DNA from: Eonycteris spelaea
Lineage: Eukaryota > Chordata > Mammalia > Chiroptera > Pteropodidae
Reading direction: 5' to 3'
DNA: 64,000 bases
Assembly: GCA_003508835.1 (NCBI GenBank)
Contig: PUFA01000027.1
Span: 3,534,001-3,598,000, forward strand
Shown: one piece after another, positions 1-11,589 of the stretch
How the letters are laid out: each line of letters begins with the position of its first letter
Numbering within the stretch: the stretch's first letter is position 1
Program-made: the position numbers and the translations under genes
Notes under the pieces: model-generated
Told to the model about the DNA's origin: nothing
Database searches by the model: none
The model's input: only the letters and a program-made list of their open reading frames with translations

Positions 1-907
1 CACACACTGCCTCCTTTCATGATACCAGCACTCTGTGTAGTAAATAGTATTTTTATATCCAGTTTTCAGATGAGACAATCAAGGATGAAAGAGGTCTAGA
101 AATTACAATGAAAAATTGTATTTTTTTGATGAATAGAAGATTCAATTTGAACACAGGTATTACTCCAAATCCATCTTTCTTCCCATTATGCATCTGATCC
201 ATCGTCCTAACACTGTCCGTCAGTACAACTGGGTGTTTTCTTTAGCCCTCCAGTTTCATGAAATATTAATGTTTCCCAAAAAAGTTTCTGTGGTCAAACA
301 AATTTTGAAGTCACTAAGCTAAACAAAATTAAACAGAGCTTTTTTAAACACAGGAAATCTCAGAACATGTTCATGCTAATGTGCATTGTGAATCTATAAA
401 CAGCTCAAAGGCAGAGGTTTCCAAAACTGACTTGACCACAAAAATCTTTTTTTTCCTATAGGCAACTTGCAAAACTAAGAATCCACAGAACAAAGGATGG
501 AAAACTCTGCAACACAAGACTTGATACAATCCTCCTTCAGCAGTTGTCAGAAAGTCCCCTTTGGCCTAGCGTGCTACACTATCAGCAGGTTGATAAGAGA
601 GGTATTCATCAGTGATGGGGAACAGGTTCCAGCTCTCCAGGGAGAGAGAGAGACACCTCACCAGTGGGTTCTTCATTTGATTCAGCTGTATCAAGCCAAT
701 GCGAGGAGGCACAGCCATTTGGGGAGACCGAGTTTGGGGGTTTTTTTCTGGCAGCTTCAACATAAAAGGATAGATTTATTTAAAGTTATGAAGAAAAATG
801 GATTATAAATAACGACATTGTAGGGCTGTTCTGTCTCTGAAGAGTATTACTGAGAATTCCATGGAGAAGTACTAACTTCAAAATGAAAAAAGCAAATGGG
901 AGAACTT
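1..907. other. Unclassified flank, no gene recognised
   Basis: AT-rich sequence with no repeat I can name. A 103-codon open frame at 497-808 is preceded by a pyrimidine-rich tract ending in CCTATAG (about 448-462), which resembles a splice acceptor. Its translation matches no family I know and is probably chance. Confidence 0.3.
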
Positions 908-926
908 CACACACACACACACACAC

Positions 927-963
<37 letters not shown>
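908..963. repeat. (CA)n microsatellite
   Basis: Dinucleotide CA repeat of about 56 bases with one interruption (AACA near 927-930). Read on the other strand it gives spurious Val-Cys runs. Confidence 0.97.
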
Positions 964-966
<3 letters not shown>

Positions 967-1692
967 CTCAGAGCTACAGACAAGATTTCAATATTATCAC
1001 CATGTAAAATACTGGCCTGACAGCTACAGCCATTTTGAAATATGTAAATTTCTCTTTTTTATTCTTTAGGCAGTGACCTTGGGGTGTGACAGGGGTGGCT
1101 ACGAGGTTAGCTTCATCTATGCAATTTGATAGTAACTGCTTCCCAGAGTTGGTCTGGCAGTAAATCTGCTTATGGTGTGTTCAGGTGTGAGGATCTGAGA
1201 TTCATGTTTCCATTTGACTGTTGCCTTTGGACTTCTGTGCCTCTGGGTTACTAGGACTGAAAGAAAAGCAGTTACTCATGGAGAAAAATAGAAGGTGGGT
1301 GGGATGAATAACAACAAAGTCAGGAATCTAAGATGCCACAGTCGCCAAGTCCTCCAGAAGAACAGCTTCAAACAGCACATGGGTGGCAAGTGAGTTTTAT
1401 TAGTGTTGCCATAAATTTCCAAAACCTCATAGGAAATGTCACCTCTGTGGCCAGAGTGGTAATAAATTAAGAATCAAGAGAACTTAAAATTCCACATTGG
1501 AAAAGGTGTTAGGCTCTTCCTTTAAGATTCCTATTGAAAACAATTATATATATCTACGATTTTCCATATTTTATTAAAATGGCAGACATTTTTCAAAAAC
1601 AAGCCATCATTACTTAAAATAAGTACAAGACAATAATTACAAGACAGTAATTGAGGAGGACTTTCTGGAACATCAAATGTAATTCATGTTAG

Positions 1693-1926
1693 ATGGACTT
1701 GAAAGCAAAAACAACAGTTCAAGAACCAGGTCGTAGTGGACGTCAGGGTTCATGCTCATGGGTAATAGCACTTGTGATCAAGACTGAAGAAGGGGCTTTC
1801 CCCTACAGGGCTGATGAAGAACAGGATGACAAAAGAGTTTTAAGATGCAAAAAATGTGCATCACAAGTTCGTTACCAAAACTCAAACTTGAGGAAGAGGC
1901 TGAAATTTTTTTATCCAGGGACTTAG
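1693..1926 (+). other. Unrecognised 77-codon reading frame with downstream AATAAA
   Basis: This open frame starts MDLKAKTTVQEPGRSGRQG and ends RKRLKFFYPGT. It contains one CKKC pair, which could suggest a zinc-binding fragment, but I recognise no family. An AATAAA occurs at about 2158, some 230 bases past the stop. The arrangement could be a decayed retrocopy 3' end, a terminal exon of an unannotated transcript, or chance. No repeat explains the segment. Confidence 0.15.
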
Positions 1927-2989
1927 AAGCATAGCAGTTGGGCCTCATGTTTGAATATTTAATGTATTTCCACTTTTTATTTTACTTCGTATCTTTTTCC
2001 ATCTCTTTTTATTCCATTTTTTTTCATGGGTTTTGGACAGCATGTAAAATCGAGGTAATAAAGTTGTCCAATAAGACAGAATGTCTCTTAATCTGTAGGT
2101 CTGGTTTAAATGCAATTGAATCATGAAGAATTTTGAGGGAAAATGCACCCTCAAGTCAAATAAACTTTTTACATTAAAATAATATTTGTTGCTTCATTGT
2201 TTACTGGCCATTTACATTTTTTAGGGAGTGTATTGCCTGCTCATTGCTCATTCGTTATATGAAAGTGTTTCTATTTTTCTTATTGACTTTTATGAGCTAA
2301 TTCTATATTAAGGATAAAAATTCTTTGCATTCTATATAAATTGCACATATTTTGGTAAATTAGTTTGGGCATGTTCGGGATATAATGTAATACCTTCTCT
2401 TTTTACAAAAAATAAAGAGAAATCACAGAAAAATAATCACCAACTCAAAAAGAAGAGGAAAAATTTTATATTTTACTGACCATTTGAAGGTATATGCTGC
2501 ATAAATAATCCAGTCCATTATCTGGGCTATTTTAATCTTTGTGATGACCATGTATTAATTTTTTAAACTTTGAAAGCATAATAGATTTTGTGATGAAACT
2601 ATTAAAAATACCAAGTAAAATTTAAGCTACTTTAGAAAAACTTTCTTTTCCATCTTCAGTTGTGTTTCCCAAAAGAAGAAAGTACATTTTTTCCCTTTAT
2701 ACTCAAGTTGTTGAGGTGTGAAATGAACAGCTCATTTTATGAATTAAACTTAAACTGGAAACACATATGCTCATACAGATCATCACTCAAGCATGCGTTG
2801 AGAAGAGAGTCTGTGAACAAAATAAAAATGCTTCCTGTTTTCTCCTTTATTTCTACTCTTTGTCGTTTTGACAGGACCGTTTGTGTTGACACACAAGCAT
2901 GATCTGGGTGGATTTTCTAGCAGTTATACTACCATGGTTTTGGAGACTCCTTAATTCTAACAACAGCAATGATAGAAAAGTCTAAGGTG

Positions 2990-3210
2990 CCAACTACGGG
3001 GCTGCTTCTTTTCCGTGCATTACCTGATTTAATGAAACAACCCTATGAAGGTGGGTACTGTGATTAGCTCCATTTTACATTTGAACAAATGGGGTCACCA
3101 AAGGTTTAAATAGTCTTTTGGTCAAAGTCACATAACTAGTAAACGGCAAAGCCTGATTCACACCCAGGCCCCATTGGCTCCAGACTTAAGGGCTGACCAC
3201 TACAGTACAC
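2990..3210 (-). repeat. MIR SINE remnant
   Basis: The plus strand shows the reversed MIR core in order: AACAACCCTATGAAGGTGGG, CTCCATTTTACA, GTCACATAACTAGTAAACGG and CACCCAGGC. The order and spacing match a MIR on the minus strand. Confidence 0.8.
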
Positions 3211-3344
3211 TACCTCTCAGAATGCAGAACAAAACAATGAAGGGAGTTATTACATGTTTAGCTGTTTAACACAGGAGGCAGATTCCTAACGGAAAAAAGG
3301 GAGGAAATCTGATTGCTCCCTAAATCTGATTTGTTTAAAAAATT

Positions 3345-3520
3345 TTGCACCTAAGTATCAGGGAATACAGAGATGATTGTCTAGCCCCTGAGTTCAGACT
3401 ATTATAGAGGAGACAGATATACAAATGAATAAATTCAATTGATTTTGTCAAGCAGGACAGCTTCACATAGGAGGTAACATTTTGGCTAAGGGTGGAAAGA
3501 GATGTAAGGAAATTTGTCAC
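3345..3520 (+). repeat. Possible L2-like 3' end remnant
   Basis: The stretch resembles the decayed 3' part of an L2-type element (GGGAATACAGAGATGA, then a region with AAATGAATAAAT). The match is weak. Confidence 0.3.
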
Positions 3521-5480
3521 ATAGGGATTGCCAAGCTCCCCATCCTTCTGTTCTCCATTTGATCCTCCATACTGCCATAGGTTCAAAGCACACATCTCAG
3601 AGATAGGCTCTGACCCTGGGCAGGACCACATAAAGGCTCCCTTCAACCAAATTGTGTGCTGCGCTCAAAGTCAAATTTGATGTTTGCTGTAGCATCTGCT
3701 ACATGTACAAACGTTGCTAAATCTCTCTAGTCTCAGTTCCTGGCCTTTGGTTGCCCGAACTACCTACCCCTCAATCTCTTAACTAGAGTCCACCGTTCCT
3801 GCTGCCTGAGTGTTCTTCCCTCCCAGCTTGGCTTATCTCAGGCTTGACTCCTTTGCCTGATTATAGCAGCTTCCACTGACTTCTCTTTTGCAGCTTCCGA
3901 TGGACTGAAGCAACAACCTCCCACCCATCTTCGCTTCCCTGGCCCACCTGGTCTGTCATCGACCATCCAAACCCCAGCATGACATTTCATCCTCATGTCC
4001 GTTTTTTTAAGCAGCTTCCACCAGTTACACTTTTTTCTTTAGTCCTCAAGAGTCAGTTTAGGCAAAGTAGAATAAAAATAGGATTTTTTTCATCTAAATG
4101 AGGATCAGTGTTTAGAAATCTTATCTTTGTACATGAAAAAAAAATCATCTATATTTATTTAATTAGTGACGCAGACAAAGTGGCAAAAATAACTTCTGCA
4201 GCCTACAAAATATGTGAGTGAGACTGGAATGAACAGGGACGCCACATTCCAGTGTTTTCAACATTGTGCCCTTCAACTACTGGGGCTGACACAGCCCACA
4301 TGAAGAGTGCGCATGTTAAAAACGGAAAAGCAAATTTTAAAAATATGAAAGATATAAGTTGGGCTTATTTATAAATTGGGCCAATTTATAAATTGGGCTG
4401 TAGCTGTGACTATGAAAATATGCCGTCTACTGTACAGAATTATGATTATATACCCTAAAGAAGTACTGTCATTAAGCCCTGAAAAATATGAAACATCTGT
4501 TTTTCATCTCCACAGAGACAAGAAATATAAATGGCAGCAAGAAAATTTAAGTTGGATGCGTGGAAGAATAGTGAGAGTGGTTAAACCAGAGAGCAGGTTA
4601 GGGCAGCCTTTCTATCTCACCAATGGCGGGGACATTTTTTCTTACATAACTTTAGAAATGCCACTTATAGACTTATGAGATAATTGCAAATTGGGGGTAG
4701 CTTAATACTTTTAGGGGTGTACTTCTGATGGAAATTTCCAAGGCAGACAGAGACCCATGCTTAAGAATAGGTATTACAGAGATGAATGAATGTCGCAAAA
4801 CAAAATCTCAAACATCTTTCATTTTGTGAGCCTCTTCAACATTGTTCTCATGACTTGATGCCACCCTTTCAGATTTTGGGTCAGGTTATTTCCCCCCTAA
4901 GCAAAAGAAGGATTAAACTCTAGGGTAAGGAGAACCACTTCTTACAACTCCAAATGTACTCTGAGCAGAGTAGATGCTCCCAGCATCACCTCTCATTGGT
5001 GAAATCAAACTGAAGGAATTGCAAATCCTTTAGGGCCACCTCTAGTGGGTGTTTTCAGTTGGCTGAAAAACCTCAAAGGTAAAAAAAATTTAATTAGGAA
5101 CTTAACATTGGCTTCTAAAAAGAAGTCACAATATCTAGGTTTCAAACAGGGGAGAAGTTGAGCTACTCACAAAAGAGTTTCCTGCTGAAAATTCTTTAGT
5201 GGCAAGAAGTGTGTCTCACTAATTGGGGTGATGGCCAAGAGGAAGTCAATGGACAGCCCTTTGCCCAGGGTGGCTGCCTCTACTAGGAATGGCAATATGC
5301 CCTTTTTGTGTACTCTGAAAGGTACCCAGCGGGGAGGCCTGAGGAGCTACTGGCTGCCTTTGTGGAGAGGGCAGGTCTGCACAAACCACGGGCCAGCAGG
5401 GCTAAGCAGACACCTGCTGACAGGGCCTTTCTTCCTTATAAACTATTCCAGGGGATTCCATTAGAGAAAGTGCTGCTTCG
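3520..5480. other. Non-coding flank without recognised genes
   Basis: I see no gene here. A short tandem duplication of about 17 bases (TTTATAAATTGGGC twice) lies at 4367-4398. The GC-moderate part at 5225-5480 keeps two overlapping short open frames of 64-78 codons that match no known family. Confidence 0.3.
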
Positions 5481-5900
5481 AGCAACCTGTGGCCACCTTT
5501 AATGATTTCCAGGGAAGGAAATGAGTCTCCCAAATCAATTATGACACTCAATTAGGTTATTTAGGCTGATGAATTCCAAGTGAAATCAGAGGATGCTACG
5601 TGTGATTCAATGGCCTGCAACTCAGCTTCAGGGCCCAGGGACTGCCATGTTAGTATTTTGCTAATATTCCCTTTATTCCTTTGGAGTGCAAGGCTTTCTG
5701 CTAGCCCAGTCCTGAGCACAGAGTGAGCAACTAGTGACAAATGGCTGAGTATAAATCTCACTGCCTCTCTGGGTTTGCTCAGTATCTAAGCACTCACTTC
5801 CGTGATTAGGAATGCTTGATGTGTGCATTTGACATAATGAAAAAATGCTAAACATCTCTAATGCACAGACTTTTCAATTCTTTACTGATTCAAATGGTTA
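5480..5900. promoter_or_regulatory. Repeat-free stretch with clustered homeodomain-type sites (candidate conserved element)
   Basis: No transposon signature was recognised. TAATGATT at 5500-5507, CAATTA at 5536-5541 and CAATTAG at 5549-5555 lie close together. The locus is known in other mammals for DLX5/DLX6 limb and craniofacial enhancers scattered around SEM1. This is a guess from composition and context only. Confidence 0.2.
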
Positions 5901-6559
5901 ATCACACAGATGTTTTTCAATAGTAAAAATTTCAAAATAATTTGTTTTTATATGAATACCTGCCCTCTGAGAAAGAGTGCAGGTAAAAAGAAACAAAGAT
6001 TAAATCCATAATAGGAACGATGCAAATCCTAGCAGGCAGAGGCCCCAGAACCTTTCTCCGTATTAGAAGGTGATCCACAAATAAGAGCAGAGTCTGAGTG
6101 TGCAAGTGTTGTTAAAGAGACCAGCTTGTCATCAAGCTCTCTTTCCATGACACACAACGTGAAGAGTTCCCTGTAGTCCTGTAACTCCCCAACCCCCTCC
6201 CTGGCCCTGATACCGCGCCCACACCACAGGCCTTACAACTTCAGGGGTGCTACAATTGGTGAAAAACACCCAGATAAGGGCACAGCAAGTGACTAAATCC
6301 ACCCTGAGTCTCACTCCCCATGCCACACTCTCTGCTCACTAAATCAAGCATGCCATATCTCCCTGGAGGGGGGAGTCTTTTCTAGTTTGCACAAAGGCAC
6401 CATACCATCCAGCAGAGGCCCCGTAGTTGTGCCTCGTTGCATTACTGTAGCTGTCTCTGACCGACTTCTAACAACATAGCAACTTCATTGAAAATGTTTG
6501 ATAGATGTCCATGCCTGCAGAGCTTTACTACAGCAAACCCCAGAAAGAGAGAAAAAGGA

Positions 6560-9040
6560 AGTGTGAAAAAAGTCAACATCCAAAATAAAGGCTCAGAATT
6601 TTCCAGAATTGTGGAAACATGAGTTCTCAGACAAAGGAAGCACTACATATGCCAAGAAAAATAAATAAAAAGAAATCCACACCTGACACATTTTAGTGAA
6701 ACTGCAGAAAACCAACAACAAAGGGAAAATCTTAAAAGCAACAAGAAAAAATGATCCACAAATTACAGTTAGACTCTCCATTGCAATAAGGGAAGCCAGA
6801 AAAGAGTGAAATAGTATTTTCAAAGTGCTGCCAGAAAATAACTGCCAACTTACATTCTCAGCACAACTGTGTTTCAATAACAAAGGCAAAACAAAGACAT
6901 TTTGGGAAAACAAATGTTGAAATCATTACTAAAAGATCTTTACTAAAGAAACTACCAAAGGTGGTTATCAAGAAGAGGGAAAATGAGCCTAAGAAGGAAA
7001 ATTCTAGAGATACAAGGAGAAATGCTTAAACATGGAGGTGAATCTAGTAACATTGTTTGTATAAAATAGTAGTAGTTTTTAATGTAATGGCTTAAAAAAA
7101 GAAACACTCAAGATGGGAGAGAGAATTCGATTAGAATTAAAATATACTAAGGATCTGTGTATTCTTCCAAAGAGAGCCTAAGGATCAATTACTGACTTTG
7201 TTAAATGTACTCCCAAATTTCAAGGGTAATCACTAAAACAAGACAAGTAAAACTAATAACTTTCAAACCAAAAGAGGGAAGAAAATAGAATTAAAAAAAT
7301 AAAAATGAAATACGATCCATCAAACCCCAAAAGGCAAAAAGATAAATGGAAGAAGCATAGAAAATATAAACCAAATAGAAGGGAAGAAGTAAGATGGTTA
7401 AAAAAAAAAAAAAGCCCAAATGTATCAGTAATCACAGTAAGTACAGTTGTATTAAACTTACCAGTTAAAAATAAGAGTATCAGACTGGATGAAAAATAAA
7501 ACCCAACTGTATGTTGTTTATAAGTGATATACCAGAAACATACCTAAGAACACAGAACAGTAGAAAATAAAAGGATAGGAAAAAGAAAACTACCTATCTT
7601 TCACCATGCAAATACTAACCAAAATAGAGTTGGAACAACTATAATAATAGCACATGAGATAGACTTTGAGACCAAAAAACATGTTTTTATGGATAGAGTG
7701 TCCCAACACAATGATAAAAGTTTCAACTCCCCGGGAAGATATAACAATTCTAAAATTGCATATAACTAATAAAATAGCATCAAATGATATAAATCAAAAG
7801 TTGATAGAAAATGGACAAATCCTTTCTCATTGTGGGAGATTTTGACACACCTCTCTCAATTCTTAATAGGTCAAAGAGATTTAAAAAAAAAAAACTAGCA
7901 GAAATACAGTGGCATTTTGTTGTGCAATCATTTTATTTTTTTAAATGAGAAATATAAATAACTGCCACTCTGCACATAAAGACTTGATCTAATCCTAGTA
8001 AAAAGCAAAGGAACCTTATGCTTTATTTAAGCTTCGTGGTGGTTGTATGTATAATTTCCAGTAGGCATTTTGAAAATTGTAAATTGTTTAGAGACCTTCT
8101 ACATTACTAACTCAATTTCATACACTGTTCTAGTGAAACCCACACACTTTAAATATATTAATATTGAAGATTTGAACAACACAATTCATAAATTTGATTT
8201 AATGAACATATAAAGAAATCTGTATCCAATAACTTAAGAATACATATTCTTCTGAAGAACTCATGAAATATTTATGACAACTGACCAAATGTAGGCCATA
8301 GAGTAATTCTCAAGAAGTTTCTAACAAATGATATCTGACCACAACAGAATTAAATTTAATATCAATATATAAAAGTCAATTACATGTCTATACAGAAATA
8401 GAAAAATGTAATTACCAAAAAAAAAAATTTATTCTATTTCATTTGAAATAGAATAAGAAGAAGAACCTAGGAATAAATAATACTAGCATCAAATATTCAC
8501 ATGTTTCTTATTATTTCCCAGAACTATTTCTATTTGCTTTACATATTAATTCATTTGCTATTTACAAATAGCCTCTTGAAGTGAGCATAATTATTACCCC
8601 CATTCTAAAGATGAAGAAACAGAGGCACAGAGAGGTTGCATAAGTTTACACAGCTGCTAAATGGCAGAATTCAAACCAGCCAGTTGGGCACCAGATTCCA
8701 CACTCTTGGCCCCTATTCTTCACTACTTCTCTAAAGACATGAAAGATCTTTCTGAGGAAACCCATAAAGCGTTATTGAGAGATTCAGATGTAATAAATCA
8801 GTGGATATACCATATTTTTGATTAAAAGAACATAGATCATTAAGATATCAATTCTCCCCCAAAATTGTTTCCTAAATTCAATGTAATTTCAGTAAAAATC
8901 TCAACAAGTTGCTTTTAGGAATTCAACAAAGTGTTGCTAACCTTTATATGACAAGAACAAATAGTCAGTAGACTTATCATATACTGTAGTAATTAGAATA
9001 ATGTGGTACGAGCACAGAAATAGATAAATTTAACCCAAGG
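6560..9040 (+). mobile_element. Old L1 LINE fragment (ORF1 end and parts of ORF2), split by a MIR
   Basis: In order on the plus strand: the ORF1 C-terminal region (AAAGTGCTGCCAGAAAATAA at about 6815), the ORF2 endonuclease region (7560-8410, with GTGGGAGATTTTGACACACC and a block at 8330-8350 matching TGACCACAACAGAATTAAAT), then a later ORF2 part. The later part is cut at CCTAGGAATAAATA (8466-8480), resumes near 8732 with AAAGACATGAAAGATCT and runs to about 9040. Many stops and deletions are present. It resembles the older mammalian L1M group. Confidence 0.8.
8485..8730 (-). repeat. MIR SINE remnant inside an L1
   Basis: The reversed MIR core is clear: CCCCCATTCTAAAGATGAAG, AGAGGCACAGAGAGGTTGC and CACAGCTGCTAAATGGCAGA. 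It interrupts the L1 reading between CCTAGGAATAAA and AAAGACATGAAAG. Confidence 0.85.
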
Positions 9041-9614
9041 AACTGAACTTAATTTCTGTTACCACCTTTATGTTACCGCCTATTCTGGCTAAACAGAGCT
9101 CTCAACTTGTGGAGCAATTGCTTCCTCAAAGTATCAAATGATTTTGGTGAATAATTTTTACCTTTATCCTCAAATGTAGTCAGACAAAAAAAATTCCGCA
9201 ATTCTAATAAAGTCTATTGCTATAGTTAGTGTCACCGGTTGTAATTTAGAAGAATATGGAACTCCAAGACTCGTATACAGAGGGGGCCATATAATTGTTT
9301 GGCTAAATCAGGACACCTCTGAGAATGAGAGAGAACTCTATTTATAATTAAATTATACCTGTCAAACTAGAATGGATAGTCAGCCTATTTTCACTTCATT
9401 CTGTACTCTTTTAATAACCAGTTCAAAATGATCACTTATGCCAAGTATTTCTTGGCCAACTGATACTCTTTAAAAATTATTGGTCAGAATAATTTAAGGA
9501 TCATAATATATGTCTTTCTATAATAAGTCCACCTTGACCATTAAACTAAGTAGTCAACAAACACAGTTGAGCAGTGGGTACAGAATAGTATTAGAGATAA
9601 TCATTCTGCCCATA
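9041..9614. other. Non-coding interval, nothing recognised
   Basis: AT-rich sequence between the L1 fragment and the next MIR. No gene, repeat family or structured element was seen. Confidence 0.3.
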
Positions 9615-9875
9615 AAGCCTGGGCAGTGGGATTAGAGTCTTGAGTTCATATCTTTTCTCTGTCCCATGAATCCTTGTGACTTTTGGAAAGCCAATTAACC
9701 CCTCTGAATTTAAATTTCCACATTTGTAGAATATAAAAAAATAAAACCTATATTTCTGGGTTCTAGTAAGGAATGGACAAGATAACAAATATAAAAAGCT
9801 AGCATAACTCCCAGCCCATAGTAGGTGCTCAATAAAGAGTAAATGTAGTGTAGTTATTATTGATAGTAATGTAAT
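9615..9875 (+). repeat. MIR SINE remnant
   Basis: Sense MIR order: a stretch like the CTTGTGACTTTGG...AACCCCTCT core, TTTCCACATTTGTAGAATAT, then a 3' end with GCCCATAGTAGGTGCTCAAT and AAAGAGTAAATG. Confidence 0.85.
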
Positions 9876-11589
9876 GATTGTTATTACCTGGTACCACTGG
9901 TTCCAAAGGAATGAGTGTTGCTTTACTCTTTTAAAAATAACTTGAATGTTTCCATTGAAACCCATTCTTTGAGCGTTAATCCAAAGGTGTACAGCCCAAC
10001 CCCAGTGATGCCTGAGGCTTGCCTTCTAGAACTTCAGCATGATACCCACAGTCAAAACCTACTTCTGCTATGCTCTGCCTCCTGGAGACACTGAGTGTTT
10101 GCTCAATGCAAAGCCCTTATCCATCCATTCAGATCCCTGCAGATCACTCACACTCAGGGTTGTTCCAGATCACTGTGTAGCCCCAAGAAGTATGCTTTCT
10201 TAGTCTCCAGGTCTCCAATCTTCTCCTCTCTGGCCCATCTTATATCCATGGAATATATCTATGGCAACCAACATTATGACTTTTGTCATATAAAAAGTAT
10301 AACATTTATACATTCATTTGTTCATCATAAACTCAATACAATTGGTTTAAAAATTTGGGCTCCAGGGTGAGGCAAACCTTCCCAGTTTCCTGAGGAGACC
10401 CCAGCCTAACCTCAAGCCACAAACATGGTAGAGCCAGAACCCTCATTTATTCCAATTGTTGCATAATCGACATAGATAAAGAGGCATAATTCCCTTGAAA
10501 GATTCTCAAGGTCCTCCTTAAAGTGTGTTTCCCTCACTATTGTGGTTCTAAACTATGGCCACAGCCTCAAGACCAAATTACAGCCCTTGGCGGCCGTTTT
10601 CAGTCTGGTGGTTACGACAATGATTTTGGAGTCACGAATCCTGGAGATTCAGCCAACTATTCCCTGGGTAACCACATGCAAGTAAGCTGCCCTTGTCTCA
10701 GTTTTTCTATCAGTCAAATGGGGGAATTTTTCCTTTCTTCCAGTTACCTCAAAGGCATATATTATGACAATTAATTACCCCAAAGTCACAGTAAACATGG
10801 AACTTTCCACACAGTAGCAAAGCTATTGTCAGTTTTTTCCTTCAAAGTACAATTTAAAGAATACTTTAGATTTGGGATGTCTGAATGTTATAGCTGGAGG
10901 TTCATTCAGGGGTATTTTTCTCTAGGGTTATTGAGCCACATACTCAATTGCTTTAGTGTGTTGATGGAGGCTGTAGTATCTTCCAAAACATTAAACCAAA
11001 AAGTCTGCATTCAGCTCAAGAGAACAGCATTGCTAAATCATGCTGGTGGCTTTCTCTAATCTCAAACACTCAGGCTTCCCCCTAATATAAGCATCTGACA
11101 CCATTTGAAAAATATCCTAAAGAATATCATTTGATATTCACAGGTAAATACGGTCTGATGAAGATTCCCACCTCTGCTTCCTGCCCTTGTGCAACATGAA
11201 TATACTTCACTCGCCATGTTTCTATTATTTTTAGTTCTAAAGGGACCCTTTTTCCACACTCCATATTTTAATATTTTAATACTGATAAATTCTATTAGCT
11301 CCTTGCGTACAACCATTAATAGACCTATGGAGGTGAGAATCCACCTACAAATACTACTTTCAGAGTAGCTTTGAGAAATAACTTTAACCTTGAGTTCCTA
11401 TAGTTGATAAACGTGAAAGCCAGAGGTGGGGAAAAAATGCCGTAGATGATAGAGGCTCTGTTCATCCCTCTGCAACAAATTCAAAGTTGTGATGGAAACA
11501 AGGAGCGGCACAAGGAAAAATTACCTGGCATTTTGATGAGCAAGCCACACCACTATGAAGGAATCCAAGAAATCACATTGCAATGGCTG
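9876..11589. other. Non-coding interval with one weak MIR-like piece
   Basis: No gene recognised. The stretch 10600-10740 has a faint MIR-like order (GAGTCACGAATCCTGGAGATT, then TCTCAGTTTTTCTATCAGTC) in sense orientation. The short open frames here match nothing known. Confidence 0.3.

Noticed and set aside
497..808. 103-codon open frame with a splice-acceptor-like tract upstream
   Set aside because: The translation has no recognisable domain and the length is within chance for this size of window; kept only as a remark on the flank.
908..963. Regular repeat spacing suggestive of an array
   Set aside because: Simple CA repeat; no direct repeats with unique spacers anywhere in the window, so no CRISPR-like array.
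786..983. Open frame with Val-Cys repeats
   Set aside because: It is a translation of the (CA)n microsatellite, as is the one at 42058-42313; the Ser-Leu run at 43133-43360 comes from the (CT)n tract.
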